A DNA stretch of 45,553 nucleotides from Waterburya agarophytonicola KI4 (GCF_020640915.1 NZ_JADWDC010000037.1:1-45553), one strand, 5' to 3'. Counted from the first letter of the stretch, positions 16,743-26,118 are shown. A program made the numbers and translations. Notes: a model not told the origin generated them from the letters alone.

Positions 16743-18794
16743 ATGGAATTAATCTCAGCCACGATACGCGAACCTATTTTCACCTTTGCCCTACTACTAG
16801 GAATTATTTTTATAGTTCCACCGATCTTTGAAAAATTAAAGTTGCCAGGCTTGGTAGGACTCTTAATAGCAGGGGTAATCTTTGGCAGCAGTGGCTTGAG
16901 TTTACTAGATAGTAAGTCAGAGACCATGGTTCTTTTGGCAGATATTGGCAAAATCTATCTGATGTTTGTGGCAGGATTAGAAATTGACATGGAGCAGTTT
17001 CGTCGTACTAGAAATCGTTCGATGGGATTTGGTTTTGCTACTTTTGCCGTTCCCTTAATTGCTGGAATTTTGGTCGGAAAAGCATTCGGTTTTGGCTGGA
17101 ATACAGCGGTTTTAATTGGCTCTCTCTTAGCTTCCCATACCCTGCTGGCGTATCCCATCGTCAAACGATTAGGGGTAGTCAATGACGAAGCAGTCACGGT
17201 CACGATTGGGGCAACTATATTTACTGATATTGGTTCTTTGCTGGTATTGGCAATATGTTTAGGGGTAAACCAGGGAGATTTTACCGCGATCGATTTGGGT
17301 ATATTATTAGGCTCTTTGATTATTTATACCTTAGTGGTGCTGTTGGGCTTAGATCGTTTGGGTAAATCCTTTTTCCGCCGTTCTAAAAACGACCAGGGCA
17401 ATCAATTTCTGTTTATACTCTTGGCATTGTTTGTTGCTTCAGTGGGGGCGCAGGCAATTGGCATTGAAAAAATTGTCGGGGCTTTTTTAACGGGATTGGC
17501 GGTTAATGATGTTATCGGTGATGGGCCAGTTAAAGAAAAAGTAGAATTTATCGGTTCGGTCTTGTTTATTCCTATTTTCTTTGTGGATATGGGCTTGCTG
17601 ATTGACTTGGACGCTTTTCAGGATGTTTTTCGCTCTGTGGGTATTCCGCTCTCCATTGTCGGAGCATTAATTTTAAGCAAGTTTATTGCAGCTTGGATCG
17701 CCAAAATAGCCTATCGCTATAGCTGGCAACAAACTATAACCATGTGGTCGCTATCGTTACCCCAGGTGGCAGCAACTCTGGCTGCTGCTTTGATTGGTTT
17801 TCAGGCACAGATTATTAACGAGCGGGTCTTTAACAGCGTTATCTTATTAATGTTGGTAACTTCGATCGCCGGCCCTTTAATTACCTCTCGTGCTGCTGCT
17901 CAGTTGAATAGTCAAGATTCACCTGAAAGGGAAAGGGATCGAGAATTTACTAGTGATGCTCCTGTGGCGAAAGGTTTACGAGTGGTCGTTCCCGTATATA
18001 ATCCCCAAACAGAACGTTATTTATTGCAGTTAGCTTCTTTGTTGACCCGTAAAGATGAGGGAGAAATTATCCCTTTGGCGATCGCTAAAGCTGAATCCCG
18101 CTTAGATTCTCCTCAACTAAATGTAGATGTAGAACGGTGTCAAAAATTGCTCGCTCAAGCTCAATCCATAGGCGAAGAATTAGGCATAGTGGCTCAACCA
18201 GAGTTAAGAATTGCCTATGATATTGCTCAAGGTATTAGTCATGCCAGTCGAGAAGTCAATGCTGATTTAATTGTCTTAGGATTTGATAATTTAAGGAGCT
18301 TTCGCTCTCTTTTATTTAGCTCTGTTACCGATAGTGTACTTTGGTCGGCACACTGTTCGGTAGTCATGGCTAGTATGCATGATTCTCCTCTAAAAATTAG
18401 ACGTATTTTAGTACCAGTAGAAAGCTTCTATCCTGTTGGGTTGCGTCCGATTCGTTTTGCTCAAAACTTAATTACTGAAGGCACGGAAATTACCTTGCTC
18501 CATGTCTGCCCCTATGGGAGTTCTCAAGAACGTAAAACCCATCTACACAATAAATTAGAAACTATCGGCAAACATTTTTTACCTGATACTAGGCTAGATA
18601 TTCAGGTAACGGCTCAAAACAATTTTGTACGGGAAATTTTAAACGCCAGCAAAACTCATGAGCTAGTAATCTTGCGATCGCAACGTCAGCGCGTCGGCGT
18701 AGATAGTTTGGCTCTGGGTGCTACTACCAAGCCTTTAATTCAGAATTTGAACTGTTCGATTATTTTACTCGGAGAATTATCAAGCTTTGACTAA
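16743..18794 (+). CDS. CPA2-family cation/proton antiporter with C-terminal universal-stress domains
   Basis: A 683-residue protein. Residues about 10-405 form 12-13 membrane helices of the monovalent cation:proton antiporter-2 family (LPGLVGLLIAGVIFGSSGL; FVAGLEIDM; SLLASHTLLAYPIVKRLG). The rest (about 425-683) is cytoplasmic and looks like two universal-stress-protein-like modules (LRVVVPVYNPQ; RRILVPVESFYPVGLRPIRFAQNL), not an RCK domain. It would exchange Na+ or K+ for protons, with nucleotide or stress control through the tail. ATG 16743 is used; a TTG start at 16701 would add 14 residues. The gene is convergent with dgt, with only 18 bases between stops. Confidence 0.9.
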   Translation: MELISATIREPIFTFALLLGIIFIVPPIFEKLKLPGLVGLLIAGVIFGSSGLSLLDSKSETMVLLADIGKIYLMFVAGLEIDMEQFRRTRNRSMGFGFATFAVPLIAGILVGKAFGFGWNTAVLIGSLLASHTLLAYPIVKRLGVVNDEAVTVTIGATIFTDIGSLLVLAICLGVNQGDFTAIDLGILLGSLIIYTLVVLLGLDRLGKSFFRRSKNDQGNQFLFILLALFVASVGAQAIGIEKIVGAFLTGLAVNDVIGDGPVKEKVEFIGSVLFIPIFFVDMGLLIDLDAFQDVFRSVGIPLSIVGALILSKFIAAWIAKIAYRYSWQQTITMWSLSLPQVAATLAAALIGFQAQIINERVFNSVILLMLVTSIAGPLITSRAAAQLNSQDSPERERDREFTSDAPVAKGLRVVVPVYNPQTERYLLQLASLLTRKDEGEIIPLAIAKAESRLDSPQLNVDVERCQKLLAQAQSIGEELGIVAQPELRIAYDIAQGISHASREVNADLIVLGFDNLRSFRSLLFSSVTDSVLWSAHCSVVMASMHDSPLKIRRILVPVESFYPVGLRPIRFAQNLITEGTEITLLHVCPYGSSQERKTHLHNKLETIGKHFLPDTRLDIQVTAQNNFVREILNASKTHELVILRSQRQRVGVDSLALGATTKPLIQNLNCSIILLGELSSFD

Positions 18795-18812
18795 CCAACT
18801 AGACTTTGAATA

Positions 18813-20144
18813 TTAATGCCAATTATCCAAAAAAGAGCCTTGGCTAATTCCAATTAAACGGCGGTACTGCACCACTGCTTCGGTTTCACTTAACCCTGCA
18901 ATAATATCTACTGCCATCCGAATCTTTTCCAAACACATCTCGGTTTTATTGCCAGTATGCTCCTCAATTTCCAAGAATTCCCTGACAAAGCGAGGGGGAA
19001 TAAAACTTAAATCGCGATCGCGAATTGCTTCTAAATAAATTTCAAATAGAGTCTTGATAATTCTTTTTTGTCCATATCTTTGGGTAGCTAAACGAGGAGC
19101 GGAAATAACATAAGACCAAACAATACGCTGTAAAAATCTCAACTCTTCTTCTCGATTGCGATTGTATTTTAAATAACCGCGATCGCCATATTCTGTAGTC
19201 AATTCTACAGAATGAATATAAGTTTGAATTAGCTGGGAACTAATACGCTTAATCTGAGCTTTTTGCTCGAACGAACCTGGAGGATATTGTCCTTTGAGGT
19301 TATAAGTAGCATTGAGAAAATTTTGAAATCGGTGAGGATTGGCTTTGACTACTTTAGCCACCCAATTGTGAGGAGATTCCCTCAGCCATTTATTAATAAA
19401 ACGATCCAATTCATCCCAATCTGTAGCCAACAACTCCAGAGGAATTAAACCAGCCAAATAAAAATCTTCCAAATCATGAACGCTATAGGTAATATCATCG
19501 GCAAAATCCATAATACTAGCTTCAATGGATTGAGTATCACTACCCTCTGGTTTGGCAAATTCAAACCCTTGACGATCTAAGTCATAAATAGAATATTTGC
19601 GATGCCTTTTACTAGTAGGATCGGCAGATCTCAACCAAGGATACTTCAAGACAGCATTAAGAGTAGCTTTAGTTAAATTTAGACCATAATAATCAATACG
19701 GTGAATTGCCAATCGCGTCAAAATGCGAAACGATTGAGCATTCCCCTCAAAACCGTCCGATAAACCAGCCTTAACCGCACAATTATCTAATTCTTCCTCC
19801 GCAGTATGACCGAAGGGAGGATGTCCCAAATCGTGGGCTAAAGCAGCAGATTCTACTACATCTGGATCGATTCCCCCAATAGCTGCTGCGACATCAGGCT
19901 GTTCCTCCACCAATCTTTCTGCTAATCTACGAGCTACCTGTGCTACCTTTAAAGAATGAGTTAGACGATTGTGAAAGACATGGCCTTCTTGCGCCGTGAC
20001 TACTTGAGTAATCTGGGCTAAACGTCGAAATGCCGAAGAATACAAAATGCGATCGCGATCGACTTGAAATGATTTGCGACTGTCTCCTGGTTTATCTCCT
20101 TTATTTCCAAACGGCTTGTGTTGTCTTTGTTGTCTTTCCAACAT
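18813..20144 (-). CDS. dgt: dGTPase-like HD-domain triphosphohydrolase
   Basis: A 443-residue soluble protein of the dGTP triphosphohydrolase family, which cuts dNTPs into nucleosides and triphosphate. It begins with the family block DRDRILYSSAFRRLAQITQVV. The metal site is His63 (LTHSLKV), His104 and Asp105 (AHDLGHPPFGH), with a later Asp in the SIMDFADDITYSVHDLED segment. It starts at ATG 20144. The nearest upstream gene on this strand, a 71-residue protein, has its own terminator, so dgt is probably transcribed alone. Confidence 0.92.
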   Translation of the reverse strand: MLERQQRQHKPFGNKGDKPGDSRKSFQVDRDRILYSSAFRRLAQITQVVTAQEGHVFHNRLTHSLKVAQVARRLAERLVEEQPDVAAAIGGIDPDVVESAALAHDLGHPPFGHTAEEELDNCAVKAGLSDGFEGNAQSFRILTRLAIHRIDYYGLNLTKATLNAVLKYPWLRSADPTSKRHRKYSIYDLDRQGFEFAKPEGSDTQSIEASIMDFADDITYSVHDLEDFYLAGLIPLELLATDWDELDRFINKWLRESPHNWVAKVVKANPHRFQNFLNATYNLKGQYPPGSFEQKAQIKRISSQLIQTYIHSVELTTEYGDRGYLKYNRNREEELRFLQRIVWSYVISAPRLATQRYGQKRIIKTLFEIYLEAIRDRDLSFIPPRFVREFLEIEEHTGNKTEMCLEKIRMAVDIIAGLSETEAVVQYRRLIGISQGSFLDNWH

Positions 20145-20158
20145 AAACCCTCAATCTT

Positions 20159-20194
20159 CAAAAAAGACGTACTCTCATCTCGATAGTACGCCTT
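20159..20194 (-). terminator. Rho-independent terminator for the 71-residue gene
   Basis: Stem GACGTACT 20166-20173 with AGTACGCC 20185-20192 (one wobble), followed on the minus strand by six T. It lies between the small gene and dgt. Confidence 0.75.
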
Positions 20195-20228
20195 AACCAA
20201 ATTTTTAGCCGTAGTTTGAACGGGAAAA

Positions 20229-20444
20229 TTACAAAATTTCTAAATCCCAGGTAGAATTAAACTTTACTTTTCCTTCTTCCACTAAACCCCAAGCAGCTTC
20301 TTTGAGAGTGCGATGAGACAAGTTTGCTTCTACTCCCAAGTTCAGTCCCAGTTGTTGCAAGCTCATAGGGGTTTGATGCTCTTGTAGTTCGGCTAATAGT
20401 AAATCCCTAGTCTGTTCTACTTGTTCGACAGCAGATAGTTTCAT
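20229..20444 (-). CDS. 71-residue small helical protein, winged-helix-like
   Basis: The protein (MKLSAVEQVEQTRDLLLAEL, then TPMSLQQLGLNLGVEANLSHRTLKEAAWGLVEEGKVKFN) has the helix-turn-helix-wing pattern of a minimal winged helix: an LQQLGLNLGV helix, a second helix with ATLKEA-like spacing and a short strand pair at the end. ATG 20444. It has its own terminator. It could be a small DNA-binding protein; no specific family is recognised. Confidence 0.7.
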   Translation of the reverse strand: MKLSAVEQVEQTRDLLLAELQEHQTPMSLQQLGLNLGVEANLSHRTLKEAAWGLVEEGKVKFNSTWDLEIL

Positions 20445-20745
20445 GTACTTGTACTGATTAAAATTAAAACATAGCAGCTTAATACTATATATAGAGTTTT
20501 ATGAGATACTTTTTCATTTTAAACTCTACCTATAGTGCCGTCTCTTATTATGCAACAAGATCGGCAAGTGGGATAAAAGTTTTTTGCTTGTTGGGATTAC
20601 CTTCTAACTTTTAAAAATTAAATAAAATTACGTAGAAAATTAAGCTAAAAATATAATTATTCAAATAAAGACTGAAGATTAACTGAGGCTCGATCGCTAT
20701 TTTCCTGTTTATAATCAAAGGCGAATATTCGGTTGTATCGATAGT
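20445..20745. other. Divergent promoter spacer
   Basis: Between the 71-residue gene and the kinase gene. An inverted repeat TAGAGTTT / AAACTCTA (about 20492-20527) is visible. No gene or structured RNA recognised. Confidence 0.5.
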
Positions 20746-22596
20746 ATGATTACTCAGTGCCTTAACCCTAACTGTCTTCACGTTAATCTTACAGATACAA
20801 AGTTATGCCAGCAATGTAATTCTACTTTGCTTTTGATGGATAGATATCGAGCTGTTAGTCTTTTAGGTCAAGGGGGTTTTGGTCGAACTTTTTTAGCAAT
20901 TGATGAATTTAAACCATCTCAGCCACGTTGCGTGATCAAACAGTTTTTACCTGAAGTAAAAGGAAAAAAAGCCCTCAAAAAAGCAACTGAATTATTTGAA
21001 AGAGAAGCTGCTCGGCTCGATGAATTGGGCAAACATCAGCAAATTCCTGAGTTGTTGGCGTTTTTTAATCAAGAAGAACGTAAATATTTGGTTCAAGAAT
21101 TTATTGATGGCGAAGATCTATCAAAAGAATTAAAAAATCAAGGTGTGTTCGATAGCAAAAAAATCAAAGAATTACTATTAGACTTATTATCAGTTTTAGA
21201 TTTTGTGCATAATAACAATGTGATTCATCGCGATATTAAACCAGAAAATATTATTAGAAGAAAAAAAGATAACAAACTAGTTTTAGTCGATTTTGGTGCA
21301 GCTAAAGAAACTATGGGAGAAAATACTTCAGCGGTGGGAACAATTATTGGTTCTGCTGCTTATATTGCTCCCGAACAAGCAGTAGGAAAAGCTAAGTTTG
21401 CCAGCGATCTTTATAGTCTGGGTGCAACCTGCCTTCACTTATTAACCAATATCGAACCTACAGAACTTTTCGATGTTGCAGAAGGAGAATGGATCTGGCG
21501 CGACTATCTTCAAGATAATGAAATTGATTACGAACTCAGTCGCGTTTTAGATAAACTAGTAGAAGGCGCGACTAAACGACGTTTTCAATCGGTAAGTGAA
21601 GTATTAGCAGCATTGAGTGGCAATACAAATCCAAATTCTACCTATTCTTCTCGATCCGATCTTATTAAAGCTCAATATAGCAATCCCTCATCACATAAAA
21701 ATCAAATTCCATCCACTAGAGTAAAAAAGCAAATTCAAAAACTAGAATTAAAAATCTTTGAATATGATTGGCAAACTATTGCTGACAATTCTGGTTTGAT
21801 TATAGGTAAAAAATCTCACTTACAAACTTACCTCCATCATGGAAAAGCTAAGTACATAACTATTAATTTAGCTAAAGATATTACTTTAGATTTGATTGGT
21901 ATCCCTGGAGGAAAATTTCTCATGGGTTCCCCTAACAATGAATTAGAAAGAGAAAAAGAAGAAAGCCCCCAGCACCAAGTTTCTGTTCGTCCTTTTCTAT
22001 TTGGAAAATATCCTATTACTCAAGCTCAATGGCAAGCCATAATGGGTAATAATCCTGCTAAGTTTGTCGATTCAGATGTATCTTTAAGCAAAAAACCTGT
22101 AGAACGAGTATCTTGGTTTGATTGCAATTTATTTTGCGAAAAATTATCTCAAAAGATCGGTAGAGAAATTAGATTACCCACTGAAGCAGAATGGGAATAT
22201 GCTTGCAGAGGAAAAACTACAACTCCCTTTCATTATGGCTCGACTATTGGTGCAGAATTAGCTAATTATAATGGCGAAGATGTTTATGGATCTGGCTTTG
22301 AAGGAGAAAATCGTCGCGAAACTACAGATGTCGATCGCTTTTCTCCCAATAGATTTGGTTTGTACGATCTTCATGGTAATGTAGCAGAATGGTGTGCTGA
22401 CAGTTGGCACGATAACTATCATAATGCTCCTACAGATGGAAGTGCGTGGACTAATAATAATCCCAAGGATAGTCGCATTCTTCGAGGGGGTTCTTGGCTG
22501 CATTTACCAGGATCTTGTCGTTCTGCTCAAAGAATTAAATCCGATCCTAAAAGTAAATCTGATGCTTTTGGTTTTCGGATTGCTGCAAGTATTTAA
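20746..22596 (+). CDS. Ser/Thr protein kinase fused to a formylglycine-generating-enzyme-like domain
   Basis: A 616-residue soluble fusion. The N terminus has a small zinc-ribbon pattern (Cys5, Cys10, Cys21, Cys24). The kinase domain (about 33-290) has GQGGFG 41-46, Lys65, HRDIKPEN 161-168 and DFG 182-184, so it should be active. A low-complexity linker (about 292-380) leads to an FGE/SUMF1-like domain (about 384-615: IPGGKFLMGSPNNE, LPTEAEWEYACRG, GNVAEWCADSW, RILRGGSW, FGFRIAAS). In cyanobacteria this domain is often attached to kinases and probably binds or modifies other proteins rather than sulfatases. Target unknown. The gene appears monocistronic. Confidence 0.92.
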   Translation: MITQCLNPNCLHVNLTDTKLCQQCNSTLLLMDRYRAVSLLGQGGFGRTFLAIDEFKPSQPRCVIKQFLPEVKGKKALKKATELFEREAARLDELGKHQQIPELLAFFNQEERKYLVQEFIDGEDLSKELKNQGVFDSKKIKELLLDLLSVLDFVHNNNVIHRDIKPENIIRRKKDNKLVLVDFGAAKETMGENTSAVGTIIGSAAYIAPEQAVGKAKFASDLYSLGATCLHLLTNIEPTELFDVAEGEWIWRDYLQDNEIDYELSRVLDKLVEGATKRRFQSVSEVLAALSGNTNPNSTYSSRSDLIKAQYSNPSSHKNQIPSTRVKKQIQKLELKIFEYDWQTIADNSGLIIGKKSHLQTYLHHGKAKYITINLAKDITLDLIGIPGGKFLMGSPNNELEREKEESPQHQVSVRPFLFGKYPITQAQWQAIMGNNPAKFVDSDVSLSKKPVERVSWFDCNLFCEKLSQKIGREIRLPTEAEWEYACRGKTTTPFHYGSTIGAELANYNGEDVYGSGFEGENRRETTDVDRFSPNRFGLYDLHGNVAEWCADSWHDNYHNAPTDGSAWTNNNPKDSRILRGGSWLHLPGSCRSAQRIKSDPKSKSDAFGFRIAASI

Positions 22597-22664
22597 TTCC
22601 TCAAACTAAGATGAAAATTTTGATTACTTAAAGGCTTACGTTAGTTATAATAATCTCAGAAAAA

Positions 22665-22697
22665 GCTAGCTAAAATATTTAGTAAAAGTTAGCTAGC
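22665..22697. repeat. Inverted repeat after the kinase gene
   Basis: GCTAGCTAA 22665-22673 pairs with TTAGCTAGC 22689-22697 around a 15-base loop. It may form a transcript-end hairpin, but no T-tract follows. Confidence 0.5.
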
Positions 22698-22720
22698 CAA
22701 ATATCAATTTAATCTCGTTG

Positions 22721-22757
22721 AAAAACTATTAAACTGCCAGGCTTAATAGTTTTTTTC
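22721..22757 (-). terminator. Terminator overlapping the end of the 36-residue gene
   Basis: AAAAACTATTAA 22721-22732 pairs with TTAATAGTTTTT 22743-22754, loop ACTGCCAGGC. The arms supply A/T tracts on both strands, so it may act in both directions. The stop codon of the small gene lies inside the stem. Confidence 0.7.
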
Positions 22758-22853
22758 ATTGGCAAAATAAGCGATAGTTCCTAATCCTACCCCCATAATA
22801 TATCCAGCCGTAATTACAACAACTAGCGCGATCTCATAGGAAGATAATATCAT
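22743..22853 (-). CDS. 36-residue single-pass membrane peptide
   Basis: A short ORF with an AAGAGG ribosome binding site seven bases before the ATG. It reads MILSSYEIALVVVITAGYIM and continues with a glycine-containing hydrophobic stretch to a polar end, FANEKNY. One transmembrane helix (about 8-30) contains small residues (AG, GVGLG), a packing pattern common in tiny subunits of photosynthetic or respiratory complexes. I cannot assign it to a known Psb, Pet, Psa or Ndh subunit. The dedicated terminator supports a real gene. Confidence 0.62.
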   Translation of the reverse strand: MILSSYEIALVVVITAGYIMGVGLGTIAYFANEKNY

Positions 22854-23162
22854 CACCAAACCTCTTGATAATTTACACACACAATCTAGCAATTAAGTCA
22901 ATAAATATCAATAAATATTAACGATCCCTGGCAATTGTTACATATAGCAATAAATAATTAATCAATCAGATTAATTATGAAGACACTATGGAAAAGTGCT
23001 ATTCTTCGTCTGAAGATACCTTGAAGTGTTTTATAAAATCTAGCTGATTGCAGGATTAAGATGAGAATTCTCGACTAAAATATTTCAATTATGAGAGAAA
23101 TTTACAGCTAAAAGTCGATTGAAAGCGATCGCTAAAGATCCCCATCATGATTATTACTGTGA
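22854..23162. other. Spacer, promoter side of the 36-residue gene
   Basis: A+T-rich, with a direct repeat TCAATAAATA twice near 22899-22919 and a GAGAATTCTC palindrome near 23065. No gene seen. Confidence 0.5.
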
Positions 23163-24437
23163 TTATGCAGGTTTTAAAATCGTGATTGCGTAACATTCGG
23201 GAGATAAATAATTACTAGCGATCGCTTGAAGTTCTTCTGACTGTAGCTTACTGACAATCTGGGGATATCGTGCAGAATCGGCAGCAGTAGCTACTATATT
23301 ATAAAAACCATAAATACTGGCTAGCTGACTGGGAGTTTCAGTAGAAAAAATATAGTCGTTGATTAGTTGTCTTTTAGCGCGAAGAATTTCAGTTTCAGGA
23401 ATCGGATCTTTTTGCAGTCGTTCTAAGCGATCGCTAATAATATTTTCCACCATCTCCAAATTTGCTGTTTCCAACCAAGCTGCGATCGTAAACATACTAG
23501 AATCTTTTTGCAGAGATAAATTACAATCAATATCCATCACCAATTGTCTTTCTTCTCGCAATTCTCTGACTAACCCCGAACTACGCCCACCAGATAAAAT
23601 TAGAGCAATTAAATCTAGGGCGATCGCTTGAGTTAAATTTTGCGCTCCAGGACATACCCAAGCCATCAAAAGACGAGCTTGTTCGATGCGAGGAAGATGT
23701 AATTCCTGACGGCGAACGGCGATAGCTGCTGGTTCGGCTTCCACTATTACGGGAGGACATTCAGAACGGACGCTAAAATCGCTAAAATTTTCATTAACCA
23801 ACGCCAAGGCTCGTTCTTGTTCGACACCACCAACAATGACTACTGTCATATTTTCTGGCTGATAGTGAGTGCGGTGAAAACAGCGCATCTGATTGGGAGT
23901 ATGCTCTAACAACAATTCTTCATCTCCTAATATCGAGCGTCGGTAGGGATGACACTGATAGGTATTCTGACATAAAGCTTGAAATCCCAAAAAATCAGGA
24001 TCGTCATTACTAGAATAAATCTCTTCGATAACAACCTCTCGTTCGCGAACAAATTCCTCATCGGCAATATTAGCGCGCAATAAAATATCTGCTAAAGCTG
24101 GTAGAGTTTTTTCTAAATGAGGTGCAGCAGTAGTTAAATAAAAATGGGCATAATCATAGCTAGTAGCTGCGTTGGCTATTCCTCCCGTATTTTCGATGAG
24201 CCAATCAAATTCACCTACCATTACATTAGGAGAACCTTTAAAAATCATATGCTCCAAAAAGTGTGCCATTCCCGACCATTTTGTCGGTTCGGCGATCGCA
24301 CCTGCTTGCACCCAAATATCAGCTACTACTACAGAAGTCGCTGGTAAGTATTGATGAATAATGGTCAATCCATTACTTAACTCAAATGTTTTGGCGTTAA
24401 ATGGAGCGTTATAGACAGATTGCGATAATATTGGCAT
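23163..24437 (-). CDS. M16-family zinc peptidase (processing-peptidase-like)
   Basis: A 424-residue protein, ATG at 24437 (a TTG lies one codon earlier). It carries the inverted zinc motif HFLEH (His59, Glu62, His63) and the third ligand Glu139 exactly 76 residues later, in EREVVIEEI, so this copy is catalytically complete. The C-terminal half (about 215-424) is the second, non-catalytic M16 domain. Relatives include mitochondrial and cyanobacterial processing peptidases. Many bacteria have a catalytic and a non-catalytic M16 gene side by side; no partner is next to it here, so it may be a homodimer or its partner may be elsewhere. No signal peptide is evident. Confidence 0.9.
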   Translation of the reverse strand: MPILSQSVYNAPFNAKTFELSNGLTIIHQYLPATSVVVADIWVQAGAIAEPTKWSGMAHFLEHMIFKGSPNVMVGEFDWLIENTGGIANAATSYDYAHFYLTTAAPHLEKTLPALADILLRANIADEEFVREREVVIEEIYSSNDDPDFLGFQALCQNTYQCHPYRRSILGDEELLLEHTPNQMRCFHRTHYQPENMTVVIVGGVEQERALALVNENFSDFSVRSECPPVIVEAEPAAIAVRRQELHLPRIEQARLLMAWVCPGAQNLTQAIALDLIALILSGGRSSGLVRELREERQLVMDIDCNLSLQKDSSMFTIAAWLETANLEMVENIISDRLERLQKDPIPETEILRAKRQLINDYIFSTETPSQLASIYGFYNIVATAADSARYPQIVSKLQSEELQAIASNYLSPECYAITILKPA

Positions 24438-24555
24438 CAAATAACTAGAGGAGCGTTAATTTAGCTAATCATATCTTTTCTATAATGCTGTTCTTGTTAC
24501 ATTTGTGACAAAATAATTTTACAATTTCAAGTTTTGTAGAGATCGAATGTAAGAT

Positions 24556-24740
24556 AGCCCACCGCCACGCCGTTTTACCTAAGTTTATGACCTGGAAGTC
24601 CAGGGTGGGAATTGGCTGCCTTTATATCCATTTCCGAGTACATGCTCGGTATACTTCCATAAAAACTATTGCTACTCCCTCATAAATCAAGCATAGATCA
24701 ATAAACTTGGAAGGTAGTCACCAACGCGGTAGTGGTACTT
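24556..24740 (+). ncRNA. ssrS/ssaA: Probable 6S RNA
   Basis: A non-coding region that folds as one long interrupted hairpin, the form of 6S RNA, which binds the housekeeping RNA polymerase. The outer stem pairs CCAC...CCG near 24565-24573 with CGG..GTGG near 24727-24734, then CTAAGTTTAT 24579-24588 with ATAAACTTGG 24701-24710. A small side hairpin CCTGG 24591-24595 with CCAGG 24600-24604 follows, then an open central region, and the terminal part has CCGAG 24635-24639 with CTCGG 24646-24650. The segment ACATGCTCGGTA and the following CCATAAAAACT resemble the same part of E. coli 6S RNA as I remember it. Ends are approximate; a TAAGAT -10 candidate lies at 24550-24555. Confidence 0.7.
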
Positions 24741-24804
24741 TATACATGATAATCAGTTTTTCAAATTTAGCAAGAAAATTAGTCGTAAATTTGATAATAA
24801 ATAA

Positions 24805-24834
24805 AAATGAGTAGTTATGATAACCACTCATTTC
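24805..24834 (-). terminator. Rho-independent terminator for fbaA
   Basis: AAATGAGT and GTTAT on one arm pair with ATAAC and ACTCATTT on the other, followed on the minus strand by a T-rich tract. It lies about 50 bases beyond the aldolase stop. Confidence 0.85.
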
Positions 24835-24884
24835 TAATTATTTGTTCGACTTATATCCCGAACATCAATTTCAAAACTTGCTTT

Positions 24885-25964
24885 CTATACGGAAACAGTT
24901 GTTTTGTTACCAGTAGACAATTCGCCTTTAGCGTATTTAGCAGCATAATCGTCTAAAGAAACTTGTTTGATTTTGCTTGCATTACCAGCAGTACCAAAAG
25001 CTTCATAACGTCTAAGACATACAGTTTTCATGTATGCGATCGAAGGCTTGAGGAAATGACGGGGGTCAAAGTTAGAAGGATCTTTGAAAGCTGCTTCACG
25101 GATAGCAGCAGTGATAGCCAAACGGTTATCAGTATCGATGTTAACCTTGCGAACACCACTCTTGATACCTTTTTGAATTTCTTCTACAGGTACACCATAA
25201 GTTTCAGGAATTTTACCACCATTAGCATTAATGATGTCGATCCACTCTTGAGGTACGGAGGAAGAACCGTGCATTACCAAGTGTACGTTGGGTAGACGAC
25301 GGTGAATTTCTTCAATTCTGCTGATAGCTAGAATTTCGCCAGTAGGTTTGCGAGTGAATTTATAAGCACCATGACTAGTACCAATAGCAACAGCTAGAGC
25401 ATCTACTTGAGTGCGCTCAACGAATTCTACCGCTTCATCGGGATCGGTCAAAAGTTGTTCTTTGCTCAACGTTCCTTCAAAACCGTGACCGTCTTCTGCT
25501 TCGCCTTGACCAGTTTCTAATGAACCCAAGCAACCAAGTTCGCCCTCAACACTAGCACCAACAGAGTGAGCCACTTTAACTACTTCTGCGGTTACGTTTA
25601 CATTGTATTCAAAACTAGCAGGAGTCTTAGCATCAGCTTCTAAAGAGCCGTCCATCATGACGCTAGTAAAACCATTGCGAATCGCAGAATAGCAAGTGGC
25701 AGGGCTGTTTCCATGATCTTGGTGCATGGCGATCGGAAGGTGAGGATAGCTTTCCGCTGCCGCTAGTACTAGGTGACGTAGGAAATTTTCTCCAGCATAT
25801 TTACGTGCGCCACGAGAAGCTTGTAAGATTACTGGGCTGTCAGCTTCGTTGGCAGCTTCCATAATGGAGATAATTTGCTCCATGTTATTAACGTTATAAG
25901 CAGGAATACCATAACTGTTTTCAGCAGCGTGTTCTAAAAGCAAACGCATTGGGACGAGCGCCAT
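24885..25964 (-). CDS. fbaA: Class II fructose-1,6-bisphosphate aldolase
   Basis: A 359-residue zinc aldolase of the Calvin-cycle type (also called cbbA or fda). It cleaves or forms fructose 1,6-bisphosphate and sedoheptulose 1,7-bisphosphate. Visible family elements are [13 protein letters not shown], the catalytic Asp83 and zinc ligand His84 in MHQDHG, the glycine-rich [28 protein letters not shown] and the phosphate-binding VMHGSSS and NIDTD. It starts at ATG 25964 with an AGGGAGA ribosome site. It has its own terminator, and the lspA gene lies upstream on the same strand, 154 bases away. Confidence 0.96.
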   Translation of the reverse strand: MALVPMRLLLEHAAENSYGIPAYNVNNMEQIISIMEAANEADSPVILQASRGARKYAGENFLRHLVLAAAESYPHLPIAMHQDHGNSPATCYSAIRNGFTSVMMDGSLEADAKTPASFEYNVNVTAEVVKVAHSVGASVEGELGCLGSLETGQGEAEDGHGFEGTLSKEQLLTDPDEAVEFVERTQVDALAVAIGTSHGAYKFTRKPTGEILAISRIEEIHRRLPNVHLVMHGSSSVPQEWIDIINANGGKIPETYGVPVEEIQKGIKSGVRKVNIDTDNRLAITAAIREAAFKDPSNFDPRHFLKPSIAYMKTVCLRRYEAFGTAGNASKIKQVSLDDYAAKYAKGELSTGNKTTVSV

Positions 25965-26118
25965 ATATATTCTCCCTAATTTATATCTTTGTCAAATAGT
26001 TAAGTTTTTAAGAAATTTTAACTTCTTACTTGTCAATCTTAAGATATTTTTTACATCTAGACTAATTTAATTTGTTAGTTCATCGAAAAATTGTTGCGTC
26101 TTATTGAATTTTTAAAAT

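Noticed and set aside
24541-24760. tmRNA, RNase P RNA or SRP RNA in the spacer before fbaA
   Set aside because: The conserved cores of those RNAs are not visible; the single long hairpin with a CATGCTCGG segment fits 6S RNA better.
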